Origin: Clostridiaceae bacterium
GTDB lineage: Bacteria > Bacillota > Clostridia > Clostridiales > Clostridiaceae
Length of the DNA stretch: 64,000 nt
Direction: 5' to 3'
NCBI GenBank assembly: GCA_902363375.1
Contig: CABIZX010000002.1
Location: 1 to 64,000, forward strand
Part shown: positions 39,755-49,450 of the stretch, one piece after another
How the letters are laid out: every line of letters starts with the position of its first letter
Numbering within the stretch: the stretch's first letter is position 1
Position numbers and translations under genes: made by a program
Notes under the pieces: generated by a model
Told to the model about the DNA's origin: nothing
The model's database searches: none
The model's input: only the letters and a program-made list of their open reading frames with translations

Positions 39755-40965
39755 TAAGAATTTGTTGTATAATAGCAGCACTAGTATTGTGGATGTATAT
39801 TCGTAGTAGCGAAGACCCTGTAACTACTAGTGTAATCAAATATGTGCCAGTTCAAATACTCAATGAAGATACCTTAGCAGATAGAGATTTAGTACTTATA
39901 CCAAACCAAGAATTTTATATTAACTTAACGGTGAAAGCACCTGCGTCAACAATAAGAGATTTAGATAAGAATAAAGATTTTACACTTGTAGCAGATCTTC
40001 AAGGCTATGCTTTAACGCCTGGAGAAAATAAAATTCAAGTTAAAGTAAAAGAAGTAAGTCCAGGAGTTTCGGTTGTGAATTCTGATGGGCTCCTAATGAA
40101 AGTAGATGTAGATACATTAGCAAACAAATATGTAAATGTAACATCAGGAGTTGTAGGAGAAGTAGCAGAAGGATACTATAATGATGATGCTGTAATATCT
40201 CCTAATTCTGTAAAAATATCAGGCCCTCAAAGGTATTTAGATCAAGTAGTAGGGGCAGTAGCACAGATAGATATAACTAATGCTAGTGTTGATATAGACA
40301 AAACAAGTAAAATAACTTTAGTAGACTCAGATGAAAAAGAAGTAAGTGGATTATTAATATATCCGGAATATGTGCAAGTAAAAGTTAAAATCAAAAAAGG
40401 AAAGTATTTGGGTATAAAGGTGCAAACCACAGGAGCACCGTCATCAGGGATAGAGATAATAGGTATGGAAGCTACTCCAAAGAGTATAGAGGTAGCAGGT
40501 ACAAGTGAGGTAATAGACCAGGTTAAAGAGATAAATACGGCGCCTATAGATCTTAGTAGTATAACAGAAAATACAACAATAGATGCAAATCTTATAATAC
40601 CTGAAGGAATACACAGTGTAAATAATGAGAAAACTGTAAAAGTAAAGTTTACAGTAAAAAGATATAGTCAAAAAACTTTAAGTATACCTATAACCTATAA
40701 TAATTTAGGAGAAAAACTTACTCTAGAAAATTCTATACCAACAATAAAGTTAACTATTTCTGGGGAGGAAAGTGAACTTAAAAAAGTAAGTGAAGATACT
40801 ATTAAGGCTATAGTTGATTTAAAGAGTTTAAAGGAAGGAGCTCATGATATTAAGGTTCAGATATCAGGAGTACCGAATACAGTAAAGATTAAAGAACAAA
40901 CACCAGGAAGTATATCTATAACTATAAAAGCTATAGAAGAGGAGACAGATAACGATGCCGGTTAA
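39724..40965 (+). CDS. cdaR: CdaA regulatory protein CdaR (YbbR repeats)
   Basis: A 413-residue protein with one N-terminal transmembrane helix (IIIRICCIIAALVLWMYI) and four YbbR-type beta-rich repeats outside, each with a pattern such as VKISGPQRYLDQV, IEVAGTSEVIDQVKEI and LTISGEESELKKV. It binds CdaA in the membrane and modulates c-di-AMP synthesis. The ATG lies within the end of cdaA (31-nt overlap). Confidence 0.94.
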   Translation: MEKQKRQDIIIRICCIIAALVLWMYIRSSEDPVTTSVIKYVPVQILNEDTLADRDLVLIPNQEFYINLTVKAPASTIRDLDKNKDFTLVADLQGYALTPGENKIQVKVKEVSPGVSVVNSDGLLMKVDVDTLANKYVNVTSGVVGEVAEGYYNDDAVISPNSVKISGPQRYLDQVVGAVAQIDITNASVDIDKTSKITLVDSDEKEVSGLLIYPEYVQVKVKIKKGKYLGIKVQTTGAPSSGIEIIGMEATPKSIEVAGTSEVIDQVKEINTAPIDLSSITENTTIDANLIIPEGIHSVNNEKTVKVKFTVKRYSQKTLSIPITYNNLGEKLTLENSIPTIKLTISGEESELKKVSEDTIKAIVDLKSLKEGAHDIKVQISGVPNTVKIKEQTPGSISITIKAIEEETDNDAG

Positions 40966-42556
40966 AATAAACAATTTAGTTTTAGGAATTAATGAAGATA
41001 GTTTAGCCACCTTAAAATCAAAGGTGGCTAATAAACTTAAAATGAAAGAAAGTGATTTAAAATCTTTTAAGATTGTTAAGGAATCTATAGATGCTAGAAA
41101 AAAATCAGATATAAAAATAAATTATGCCGTAGAGGTAGAATGTGACAATGAATCTAAGGTGATATCTAGAGCAAACAGCAATGATGTTAGGAAAAGTGAA
41201 GATAATTATAAAGCCGATTTTGAAATTGGAACAAAGAAGTTAGAGAATAGGCCTATAGTAGTAGGAATGGGACCAGCGGGACTATTTGCAGGGTTACTTC
41301 TAGCAGAGAAAGGATATAGACCTCTTATAATTGAGAGAGGTGAAGATGTAGATTCTAGAACTAGAACTATAAATAATTTTTGGAATAATAGAATACTTAG
41401 TACAGAGAGTAATGTTCAATTTGGAGAAGGTGGAGCTGGTACTTTTTCTGATGGTAAATTAACTACTAGAATTAAAGATCATAGATGTGGATATGTTCTA
41501 GAAAAACTTGTATTAGCAGGTGCACCAAAAGAAATTACATATATGGGGAAGCCACACATAGGTACGGATATACTAAAGAATGTAGTTAAAAACATAAGAG
41601 AAAAAATTAAAGAATACGGTGGAGAAGTAAGATTTTCATCTAGACTTGAGGATATAGTAATAAGAAATGGTAAGATTTCAGAAGTAGTAGTAGAAGGTGA
41701 ACATATGCCTTGTGATAATCTTATACTTGCTACGGGGCATAGTGCAAGGGACACTTATGAAATGTTATTTTCCAAGGGTGTATCTATATCTCCAAAGCCT
41801 TTTGCTATAGGTTTTAGAATTGAACATTTACAGCAGATGATAGACGAAAATCAGTATGGAAAATATGCAACTCATCCAAAACTTAGAGCAGCAGATTACA
41901 AACTTACCTACATTAGTAATAAACTAGCTAGGTCAGTATATAGTTTTTGTATGTGTCCAGGTGGGCAAGTAGTAGCATCAGCATCAGAAGATAATACAGT
42001 AGTAGTAAATGGAATGAGCAATTATAAAAGGGATGGTATAAATGCCAATTCAGCTTTAGTAGTATCAGTAGATCCTGGAGATTTTGGAGAGAATACGCCA
42101 CTAGGAGGAATATCATTTCAAAGACGATATGAAGCTTTAGCCTATGAAGTTGGTGGAAAAAATTATAATGCACCAGTTCAATTAGTTAAAGATTTCTTAA
42201 ATGATAGAATATCAAAAAGCTTTGGAGAGGTTAAACCAACATATACTCCAGGAACTGAATTTGCAGATTTAAGAAAATGTGCACCAGATTTTGTAGTGGA
42301 TGCTATTAAGGAAGCACTGCCAGTATTTGACAGAAGGATACCGGGATATGCAGGTGAAGATGCAATCCTAACGGGTATGGAAACAAGAACTTCTGCACCA
42401 GTAAAAATCAATCGAAATGAAAATTACGAAAGTGTCAATGTTAGGGGACTATACCCAACTGGGGAAGGAGCTGGATATGCAGGGGGAATTGTATCAGCAG
42501 CAGTGGATGGACTTAGGGTTGCTGAACGTATAATTACAGAATATTCACCAGAATAA
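40955..42556 (+). CDS. FAD-dependent dehydrogenase, COG2509 type
   Basis: A 533-residue flavoprotein. After an N-terminal domain of about 95 residues comes the dinucleotide-binding motif GMGPAGLFAGLLLAE (about residues 104-118) with the E at the end of the second strand (PLIIERGE). Then come FGEGGAGTFSDGKLTTR and a C-terminal RGLYPTGEGAGYAGGIVSAAVDGL flavin contact. Proteins of this family follow cdaR in many clostridia; the substrate is unknown. It overlaps cdaR by 11 nt, so it is in the c-di-AMP operon. Confidence 0.87.
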   Translation: MPVKINNLVLGINEDSLATLKSKVANKLKMKESDLKSFKIVKESIDARKKSDIKINYAVEVECDNESKVISRANSNDVRKSEDNYKADFEIGTKKLENRPIVVGMGPAGLFAGLLLAEKGYRPLIIERGEDVDSRTRTINNFWNNRILSTESNVQFGEGGAGTFSDGKLTTRIKDHRCGYVLEKLVLAGAPKEITYMGKPHIGTDILKNVVKNIREKIKEYGGEVRFSSRLEDIVIRNGKISEVVVEGEHMPCDNLILATGHSARDTYEMLFSKGVSISPKPFAIGFRIEHLQQMIDENQYGKYATHPKLRAADYKLTYISNKLARSVYSFCMCPGGQVVASASEDNTVVVNGMSNYKRDGINANSALVVSVDPGDFGENTPLGGISFQRRYEALAYEVGGKNYNAPVQLVKDFLNDRISKSFGEVKPTYTPGTEFADLRKCAPDFVVDAIKEALPVFDRRIPGYAGEDAILTGMETRTSAPVKINRNENYESVNVRGLYPTGEGAGYAGGIVSAAVDGLRVAERIITEYSPE

Positions 42557-42605
42557 AACAATAGAAACTTGATATTTATACTGTTGATTTGTTAATATAA
42601 TATTT

Positions 42606-42636
42606 AAGAAGATTATTTTATCCATTCTTCTTTTAT
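42606..42636 (+). terminator. Weak terminator-like hairpin after the flavoprotein gene
   Basis: A 7-bp stem (42606-42612 with 42626-42632) followed by a T-rich tail. Weak, but in the place expected for the end of the cdaA operon. Confidence 0.45.
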
Positions 42637-42739
42637 TTAATCGGGGGATATAATTTTACAGCAGGAAGTAAAGGTGGAATTTAGGGTATACAGAGTTCTG
42701 AGAGTAGTATCATAAGAACTTAATATCCTTAAGGGTAAA

Positions 42740-42792
42740 TTTTACTATAACTCGGAAGTTGAAAATTTTCAATTTCTGAGTTTATAGTAAAA
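42740..42792. repeat. Long inverted repeat upstream of the first butyrate kinase gene
   Basis: The arms begin TTTTACTATA and end TATAGTAAAA and stay complementary to the centre through about 24 pairs with one bulge and a few G-T or mismatched pairs. No T-run follows. It could be an RNA hairpin in the buk leader or a protein-binding site. Confidence 0.75.
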
Positions 42793-42836
42793 GATGTATT
42801 AAAGCTAATATAAATATTTTATGTGGAGGTATAGTG

Positions 42837-43928
42837 ATGAGGGCAGATAAGCAAGTATTAGTAATTAATCCAGGATCAACATCTACGAAAATAGCTGTAT
42901 ATTTGGGGAAGGAATGTATAGCCTCAGCGAATTTATCTCACAGTGCAGAGGAAGTGAAAAAGTATTCTCACATATGTCATCAAAAGGATATGAGAGCAGA
43001 AGTAATATATAATTGGCTGAATGAAAACGATTATTCACTTCAAGACTTTGCAGCTGTAGTTGGTAGAGGCGGACTTTTAAGACCTATGCCAGGAGGAACT
43101 TATAAAATAACATATAAGATGTTAGATGACCTTATTGTAGGATTTCAAGGACAACATGCTTCTAATTTAGGGGGAGTTATTGCCTTTGAGATTGCAGAAA
43201 AAGCTGGAATATCATCTTATATAGTAGATCCTGTAGCTGTCGATGAAGTTGACGATGTAACAAGGATATCAGGTATGGAGGACATATGTAGACGTTCTCT
43301 TGTGCATGCTTTAAATATTAAAGCTGTAGTAAGAAAAGTATGTGCTGATAAAAAATTAGATTTTGAAAAAAGTAATTTTGTTGTGGCACATATAGGTGGG
43401 GGAATAACTGTAGCACCAGTAAAAGGCGGTAGAATAATTGATTGTAATAATGCAAATGAAGATGGTCCACTATCACCAGAGAGAACAGGAGGCCTTCCAG
43501 TTGGTGATTTAGTGAATTTAGCATTTAGCAATAAGTATACATTACAAGAATTAAAAAATAAAATTACAAGAGAAGGTGGATTAGTAGCTTATCTTGGAAC
43601 TAATGATGGAAGAGAAGTTGACAGACGTATTAATGAAGGCGATAAAAAAGCAGAATTAATATTAAGAGCTATGGCATATCAGTTAAGTAAAGAGATTGGT
43701 GGCATGGCAACTGCATTATGTGGTAAAGTTGATGCTATAATCTTAACTGGTGGAATAGCTTATAATAAAAGGGTCACTGATTGGATTACTGAGGATGTAA
43801 AATTTATTGCACCTATAGAAATAGTACCAGGGGAAAATGAAATGTTAGCTTTAGCAGAAGGTGCTCTAAGAGTATTAAATGGTGAAGAAGAGCCAAAGAT
43901 ATATGACAATGAAGTGAAATTTGATTAA
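42837..43928 (+). CDS. buk1: Butyrate kinase, first copy
   Basis: A 363-residue ASKHA acetate/butyrate kinase family enzyme that turns butyryl phosphate and ADP into butyrate and ATP. Landmarks: [14 protein letters not shown] phosphate loop, [32 protein letters not shown] and [15 protein letters not shown] 42837 is 6 nt after GGAGGT; a GTG at 42834 is in frame but too close. It is the first gene of buk-ptb-buk. Confidence 0.94.
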   Translation: MRADKQVLVINPGSTSTKIAVYLGKECIASANLSHSAEEVKKYSHICHQKDMRAEVIYNWLNENDYSLQDFAAVVGRGGLLRPMPGGTYKITYKMLDDLIVGFQGQHASNLGGVIAFEIAEKAGISSYIVDPVAVDEVDDVTRISGMEDICRRSLVHALNIKAVVRKVCADKKLDFEKSNFVVAHIGGGITVAPVKGGRIIDCNNANEDGPLSPERTGGLPVGDLVNLAFSNKYTLQELKNKITREGGLVAYLGTNDGREVDRRINEGDKKAELILRAMAYQLSKEIGGMATALCGKVDAIILTGGIAYNKRVTDWITEDVKFIAPIEIVPGENEMLALAEGALRVLNGEEEPKIYDNEVKFD

Positions 43929-43948
43929 TATATGGGAGGAAACTCAAA

Positions 43949-44851
43949 ATGATAAGAACATTCGATGAGGTAATTTCTAAAGTTAAATCTCAATCAATGA
44001 AAAAGGTAGCTGTAGCTGTAGCGCAAGATGAACCTGTTCTTGAAGCTATAAGAGATGCTAAAAAAAATGGCATTGCAGATGCTATATTAGTTGGAGATAA
44101 AGCAGAAATAATAAAAATTGCAGAAAAAATTGGTATGGATATAAATAAGTATGAAATTATAGATGAGAAGGATATAAATAAAGCATCTATAGAAGCAGTT
44201 AAACTTGTATCATCTGGAAAAGCTGATATGATGATGAAAGGATTAGTTGATACAGCTACTTTCTTAAGAGCAGTACTTAATAAGGAAGTAGGTCTTAGAA
44301 CAGGAAAGCAAATGTCACATATTGCAATATTTGAAGTTCCAGGATATGAAAGATTATTATTTGTGACAGATGCAGCCTTTAATATGTATCCAGAACTTAA
44401 GGAAAAGATAGATATAGTGAAAAATGCAGTTCAAGTAGCCCATGCCCTTGAAAATGAGGTTCCAAAGGTAGCGCCTATTTGTGCTGTAGAAGTTGTAAAT
44501 CCTAGTATGCCAGCAACACTTGATGCTGCAAACCTTTCCAAGATGAATGAGAGAGGACAAATAAAGGGTTGCATAATTGATGGACCACTAGCTCTTGATA
44601 ATGCTCTTTCAAAAGAAGCGGCGGCTCATAAAAAAATATCAGGACCAGTGGCAGGAGAAGCAGATATATTATTAATGGCTAATATAGAAGCTGGAAATGC
44701 TGTTTATAAGTGTTTAACGTATACTACAAAATCTAAAAACGGTGGATTATTAATGGGAGCAGCTGCACCAGTTATAGTTACATCAAGAACAGATTCACCA
44801 GAATCAAAAATGAATTCTATAGCACTTGCATCATTAGTAGCAGGAATATAG
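43949..44851 (+). CDS. ptb: Phosphate butyryltransferase
   Basis: A 300-residue phosphotransacylase that converts butyryl-CoA and phosphate to butyryl phosphate. Landmarks are [43 protein letters not shown] and [35 protein letters not shown] precedes ATG 43949, 20 nt after the first kinase and 14 nt before the second. It supplies butyryl phosphate to both. Confidence 0.95.
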   Translation: MIRTFDEVISKVKSQSMKKVAVAVAQDEPVLEAIRDAKKNGIADAILVGDKAEIIKIAEKIGMDINKYEIIDEKDINKASIEAVKLVSSGKADMMMKGLVDTATFLRAVLNKEVGLRTGKQMSHIAIFEVPGYERLLFVTDAAFNMYPELKEKIDIVKNAVQVAHALENEVPKVAPICAVEVVNPSMPATLDAANLSKMNERGQIKGCIIDGPLALDNALSKEAAAHKKISGPVAGEADILLMANIEAGNAVYKCLTYTTKSKNGGLLMGAAAPVIVTSRTDSPESKMNSIALASLVAGI

Positions 44852-44865
44852 TAAGGAGGACAAAT

Positions 44866-45936
44866 ATGGGATACAAACAATTGATAATAAATCCAGGTTC
44901 AACATCAACCAAAATAGGTGTATATGATGATGAAACACCTATATTAGTGGAAACTTTAAGACACTCATCAGATGAAATAGGTAAATATAAAGAGATATAT
45001 GATCAATTAGATTTTAGAAAAGAAGTAATCATTAAAGTTTTAGAAGAAAAAGGATTTAACATAAAAGAGTTATCAGGAGTAGTAGGTAGAGGCGGACTTT
45101 TAAAACCTATTGAAGGTGGTACTTATGAAGTAAACGACACTATGATTAAAGACTTAAAGCAAGGAGTACAAGGGCAACACGCTTCAAACTTAGGAGGCAT
45201 AATAGCTCATGAAATAGCTACAGAGCTAAATGTTCCATCATTTATAGTAGATCCAGTTGTAGTTGACGAATTAGAAGATGTAGCTAGAATCTCTGGTATG
45301 CCTGAAATAGAAAGAAAAAGTATATTTCACGCTTTAAATCAAAAAGCAGTGGCAAAAAGATATGCTAAGGAACAAAATACTTCTTATGAAGAATTAAATC
45401 TTATTGTAGCTCATATGGGGGGCGGAATATCAGTAGGAGCCCATAAACAAGGAAAAGTTGTAGATGTAAATAATGCACTAGATGGAGAAGGACCATTCTC
45501 ACCAGAAAGAAGCGGAGGACTTCCAGTAGGAGATTTAGTTAAACTTTGTTTCAGTGGTAAATATACTATGGATGAAATAAAGAAGAAGATAAATGGTAAG
45601 GGTGGAATAGTAGGCTATCTACAAACTAATGATGCTAAGGTTGTAGGTGATAGAGTAGCAAATGGAGATAAAGAAGCTAAATTAATATTTGATGCTATGG
45701 CATATCAAGTAGCTAAAGAAATAGGAAGATGTGGAGCAGTATTACAAGGAAAAGTTGATGCAATAATACTAACTGGTGGAATTGCATATGGAAAATATGT
45801 AGTAGACTACATTAAAGAAAGAGTAGAATTTATATCACAAGTTGTTGTTTATCCAGGTGAAGATGAATTATTAGCCTTAGCAGAAGGTGGACTTAGAGTA
45901 TTAAAAGGTCAAGAAGCTGCTAAAGAATATAAGTAG
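44866..45936 (+). CDS. buk2: Butyrate kinase, second copy
   Basis: A 356-residue kinase clearly paralogous to the first copy: [66 protein letters not shown] sets ATG 44866. The two copies differ through most of their length, so the duplication is old; they may differ in acyl preference (for example isobutyrate or branched acids). Confidence 0.95.
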   Translation: MGYKQLIINPGSTSTKIGVYDDETPILVETLRHSSDEIGKYKEIYDQLDFRKEVIIKVLEEKGFNIKELSGVVGRGGLLKPIEGGTYEVNDTMIKDLKQGVQGQHASNLGGIIAHEIATELNVPSFIVDPVVVDELEDVARISGMPEIERKSIFHALNQKAVAKRYAKEQNTSYEELNLIVAHMGGGISVGAHKQGKVVDVNNALDGEGPFSPERSGGLPVGDLVKLCFSGKYTMDEIKKKINGKGGIVGYLQTNDAKVVGDRVANGDKEAKLIFDAMAYQVAKEIGRCGAVLQGKVDAIILTGGIAYGKYVVDYIKERVEFISQVVVYPGEDELLALAEGGLRVLKGQEAAKEYK

Positions 45937-45946
45937 GGTGAAGAAA

Positions 45947-46624
45947 ATGAGTAGAATAAGAGTTTTTTCAGGTCATTTTGGAAGTGGAAAGACAGAAATA
46001 GCAATAAATTATGCAATAAATTTAGCTAAGGAAGGTAATAAGGTAGCTCTTGTAGATTTAGATATAGTAAATCCTTATTTCTGTGTTAGAGATCTTACAC
46101 AAGAATTAAAGGAAAAATACAATATAAGAGTTATATCTTCAAATCCTGAATATGTTAATGCTGAACTTATGGTTGTGCCGGCAGAAGTTATAAGTGTATT
46201 TAATGATAAAAGTTATGAGGTAATTTTTGATGTAGGAGGAGATGATTCAGGAGCTGTAGCTCTTGGTCAATATAATAGATATTTTAAGGAAGAACCTTAT
46301 GATATGTATTTTGTAGTGAATGGAAATAGACCTTTTACATCAAATGATAAAGATACTGTAGATTTTATTAAAGATATAGAACGAGCATCTAGATTAAAGG
46401 TAACTCATCTTATCTCTAATACAAACTTATCATATGAGACTACAAAGGAACATATAATTAAAGGGGATAGAGAAATATTAGAGCTTTCTAAAGCACTAAG
46501 CATTCCTCATGCATATACTGTATGTTCAGAAAATCTTGTTAAGGATGTTGAAGGGGAAGTATCAGGAGAGATATTCCCGATTCACATATATATGCTACCA
46601 CCATGGAGAAAAGAGTCGATTTAG
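45947..46624 (+). CDS. P-loop ATPase of the ParA/MinD-like type
   Basis: A 225-residue protein. The nucleotide loop is GHFGSGKTEIAINYA (about residues 8-22), followed by KVALVDLDIVNPYFCVRDL with the deviant Walker Asp. A switch-like IFDVGGDDSGAVALG follows. Such ATP-binding proteins lie beside butyrate kinase or 2-oxoacid:ferredoxin oxidoreductase genes in many clostridia; the function is unknown, possibly cofactor or metal insertion. ATG 45947 lies 6 nt after AGGGTG. Confidence 0.8.
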   Translation: MSRIRVFSGHFGSGKTEIAINYAINLAKEGNKVALVDLDIVNPYFCVRDLTQELKEKYNIRVISSNPEYVNAELMVVPAEVISVFNDKSYEVIFDVGGDDSGAVALGQYNRYFKEEPYDMYFVVNGNRPFTSNDKDTVDFIKDIERASRLKVTHLISNTNLSYETTKEHIIKGDREILELSKALSIPHAYTVCSENLVKDVEGEVSGEIFPIHIYMLPPWRKESI

Positions 46625-46641
46625 CGCTATTATGTGCTAAG

Positions 46642-46671
46642 TTGACATCTTATATTAAAAAGTGATACATT
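46642..46671 (+). promoter_or_regulatory. Candidate promoter of the oxidoreductase operon
   Basis: TTGACA (46642-46647), 18-nt spacer and TACATT (46666-46671), a good -35 with a moderate -10. Confidence 0.55.
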
Positions 46672-46675
46672 ATAT

Positions 46676-46734
46676 ATGTAAACGTATTTATATTATTGTC
46701 GTTAGGTAAATGGACGACAAAATGTAAACGTATT
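46676..46734 (+). promoter_or_regulatory. Twin cre-like sites flanking an inverted repeat
   Basis: ATGTAAACGTATT occurs twice, at 46676-46688 and 46722-46734. It closely fits the CcpA catabolite-response element TGNAANCGNWNNCA except near its end. Between the copies lies a 7-bp inverted repeat TTGTCGT/ACGACAA (46696-46702 with 46714-46720). The first copy lies just after the -10, where bound CcpA would block transcription. Function is inferred. Confidence 0.55.
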
Positions 46735-46811
46735 AAGCTTTGAATTTAGGTCATAAAACGGTATATGGTAGATAAAATTTTCTAAACTTTCTATACAAGG
46801 AGGTAAATGTT

Positions 46812-47021
46812 ATGGCAAAGGTAACTTTTAGAGAAGAGAGATGTAAAGGTTGTGGACAATGTATCATTGCCTGTCCAAAACAAATCATAACTTATTCTGA
46901 AGAATTAAATGTAAAAGGATATCATCCAGCTACAGTTACAGAAGAAAATATGCCTAAGTGCATTGGTTGTGCATCCTGTGGAAAAATGTGTCCAGATCTT
47001 GTAATTACAGTGGAAAAATAA
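46812..47021 (+). CDS. korD: 2-oxoacid:ferredoxin oxidoreductase delta subunit (2[4Fe-4S] ferredoxin)
   Basis: A 69-residue ferredoxin-like subunit with two CxxCxxCxxxC clusters (Cys11, 14, 17, 21 and Cys50, 53, 56, 60). It passes electrons from the thiamine centre to external ferredoxin. AAGGAGGT precedes ATG 46812. It is the first of four genes D-A-B-C. Confidence 0.94.
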   Translation: MAKVTFREERCKGCGQCIIACPKQIITYSEELNVKGYHPATVTEENMPKCIGCASCGKMCPDLVITVEK

Positions 47022-47037
47022 TAGGGGGGAAAGATTC

Positions 47038-48108
47038 ATGTCAGAAAAAGTTTTAATGAAGGGTAATGAAGCTATAGGTGAAGCAGCTATAAAAGCTGGT
47101 TGTAAATGTTTCTTCGGATACCCTATAACACCACAAACAGAAATATCAGCATATCTTTCAAGACAAATGCCTAAGATAGGTAGAGTATTTTTACAAGCTG
47201 AAAGTGAAGTTGCGGCAATAAATATGGTATATGGAGCTGCAGGAACAGGAGTAAGATGTATGACATCTTCAAGTTCACCTGGAATAAGCTTAAAAGCAGA
47301 AGGAATATCATATATAGCAGGTGCAGAGCTTCCTTGTGTTATAATTGATATAGTTAGAGGAGGTCCAGGCCTTGGTGGAATTCAACCAGCTCAATCAGAT
47401 TATTTCCAAGCAACTAAAGGTGGAGCTCATGGAGACTTTAATATGCCAGTGTATGCACCATGCTCTATTCAAGAGATGGTAGATTTAGTTCAAGATGCTT
47501 TTGATGTAGCTGATATGTATAGAACTCCGGTTATGGTTATGGGAGATGGAATGCTTGGACAAATGATGGAGCCAGTAGAATTCAAAGAAAGAAGTTCAAA
47601 AGAACTTCCAGCGAAAACTTGGGCTGCTAATGGATTAAATGGAAGAGCTCATCATAATGTAATAAATTCACTATATCTAAAACCAGAAGATCTTGAAGCT
47701 CATAACTTAAAGTTACAAGCTAAATATAAATCCATAAAAGAAAATGAAACTAAGTATGAATTATACAACTGTGAAAATGAAGTGGATTTAATAATGGTTG
47801 CATACGGAACAACTTCTAGAGTATGTAAAACTGTTGTAAAATTAGCTGAAAAAGAAGGAATAAAATTAGGGTTAATAAGACCTATAACATTATGGCCATT
47901 CCCAGTAGAGGCTTTTGAAAAAACTATAAATAAAACTAAAAAGGGTTATGCATCTATAGAGCTTAGCTGTGGTCAAATGGTAGAAGACGTTAGACTTGCT
48001 GTTGAAGGAAGAAAACCAGTATTCTTCTTTGGAAGAACAGGGGGAATGGTTCCAAGTCCTAACGAAATCCTTGAAAATGTTAAAAAATTCATAGGAGGTG
48101 CTAAATAA
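47038..48108 (+). CDS. korA: 2-oxoacid:ferredoxin oxidoreductase alpha subunit
   Basis: A 356-residue subunit with the pyrimidine-binding and C-terminal domains of this family. Landmarks: [29 protein letters not shown]-like start ([21 protein letters not shown]), [19 protein letters not shown] and [20 protein letters not shown]. It is close to VorB/KorA; substrates may be 2-oxoisovalerate or 2-oxoglutarate. It overlaps korB by one base. Confidence 0.93.
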   Translation: [356 protein letters not shown]

Positions 48109-48860
48109 TGGCAATAGTATTTCAACCAACAAAAGCATTATTAGATGTGCCTACCCATTACTGCCCAGGATGTACTCATGGAATAATCCACAGACTAGTA
48201 GGGGAAGTACTTGAAGAGTTAAATGTTGTAGATAAGACAATTGGAGTAGCTCCAGTTGGATGTTCAGTAATGGCATATGACTATTTTGCATGTGATATGT
48301 TTGAAGCTGCACACGGAAGAGCACCAGCAGTTGCTACAGGAATAAAAAGATCTAATCCTGATAAGGTTGTATTCACATATCAAGGAGATGGAGACTTAGC
48401 AGCTATAGGAACAGCAGAAATTGTGCATGCAGCTACAAGAGGTGAGAACATAGTTACAATCTTCGTAAATAACTGTATTTATGGTATGACAGGTGGACAA
48501 ATGGCTCCAACAACATTACCAGGACAAGTTACAGAGACTTCTCCATATGGAAGAGATGTAAAATTACAAGGTCACCCAATAAGAGTATCAGAGATGATAG
48601 CTACTTTAGATGGAGCTTGCTATGTAGAGAGAGTATCAGTAGATAATGTTCCACATGTAAATAAAGCTAAAGCTGCTATTAAAAAAGCTTTCCAAAATGC
48701 TATCGATGGAAAAGGTTTCTCAATGGTAGAAGTTTTATCAATATGCCCAACTAACTGGGGATTATCAACTGAGGAGTCACTTGGATGGTTAAGAGATAAC
48801 ATGATGCCATTCTATACTCTCGGTGTTAAAAAAGATTCAACAACTGAGGAGGGAAAATAA
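48108..48860 (+). CDS. korB: 2-oxoacid:ferredoxin oxidoreductase beta subunit (thiamine diphosphate)
   Basis: A 250-residue subunit that binds thiamine diphosphate and Mg. Landmarks: HYCPGCTHGIIHRLV, TYQGDGDLAAIGTAEI (the GDGD cofactor motif) and FVNNCIYGMTGGQMAPTT. It catalyses oxidative decarboxylation to the acyl-CoA together with the A, C and D subunits. The ATG overlaps the korA stop. Confidence 0.94.
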   Translation: MAIVFQPTKALLDVPTHYCPGCTHGIIHRLVGEVLEELNVVDKTIGVAPVGCSVMAYDYFACDMFEAAHGRAPAVATGIKRSNPDKVVFTYQGDGDLAAIGTAEIVHAATRGENIVTIFVNNCIYGMTGGQMAPTTLPGQVTETSPYGRDVKLQGHPIRVSEMIATLDGACYVERVSVDNVPHVNKAKAAIKKAFQNAIDGKGFSMVEVLSICPTNWGLSTEESLGWLRDNMMPFYTLGVKKDSTTEEGK

Positions 48861-48861
48861 T

Positions 48862-49395
48862 ATGGCATCACAAGAAATAATATTTGCTGGATTTGGTGGA
48901 CAAGGAATATTATCAATGGGTAAATTCTTAGCTTATGCTGGAATGGATGTTAATATGAATGTTTCATGGTTACCTTCTTATGGTCCAGAAATGCGTGGAG
49001 GTACTGCTAACTGCTCTGTTATTGTTTCAGATGAAGCTGTAGGATCTCCAATAGTAACCAACCCTACATCAGTAATTGTTATGAATAGACCATCGCTAGA
49101 TAAATTTGAAAAAGAAATTTTACCAGGCGGTTTATTGATATTAGATAGTGACTTAGTTGAAAGACCAATTGAAAGAGATGATATAGAAGTTATAAAGATA
49201 CCAGCTCAAACAGAAGCTGATAACTTAGGAAGTAAGCAAATTGCAAACATGGTGCTTTTAGGTGCTCTAGTTGCAAAAACTCAAATAGTTTCTATGGATA
49301 CTCTACTTCAATCTTTAAGAGACCACGGAAAAGAAAAATTCTTTGAAATTAATAAAAAAGCTTTAGAAATTGGAGCTTCATATATAGCAAAATAA
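48862..49395 (+). CDS. korC: 2-oxoacid:ferredoxin oxidoreductase gamma subunit
   Basis: A 177-residue subunit, EIIFAGFGGQGILSMGKFLAYAG, with WLPSYGPEMRGGTANCSVIVSD, which is the conserved CoA-side gamma domain. ATG 48862 immediately follows the korB stop region, with GAGGAGGGA upstream; a longer reading into korB is not needed. It is the last gene before a strong terminator. Confidence 0.94.
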   Translation: MASQEIIFAGFGGQGILSMGKFLAYAGMDVNMNVSWLPSYGPEMRGGTANCSVIVSDEAVGSPIVTNPTSVIVMNRPSLDKFEKEILPGGLLILDSDLVERPIERDDIEVIKIPAQTEADNLGSKQIANMVLLGALVAKTQIVSMDTLLQSLRDHGKEKFFEINKKALEIGASYIAK

Positions 49396-49408
49396 AACTA
49401 TTAGATTT

Positions 49409-49450
49409 AAACTCCAGAGAGTTTTAAAACTCTCTGGAGTTTTTATTTTT
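49409..49450 (+). terminator. Terminator after the oxidoreductase operon
   Basis: A perfect 17-bp stem (49409-49425 with 49426-49442, minimal loop formed by opening the inner T/A pairs) followed by a T-rich tail. Confidence 0.9.

Noticed and set aside
42640..42735. T-box or other riboswitch before buk
   Set aside because: No T-box sequence (AGGGTGGNACCGCG) or other known core was found; only the inverted repeat remains.
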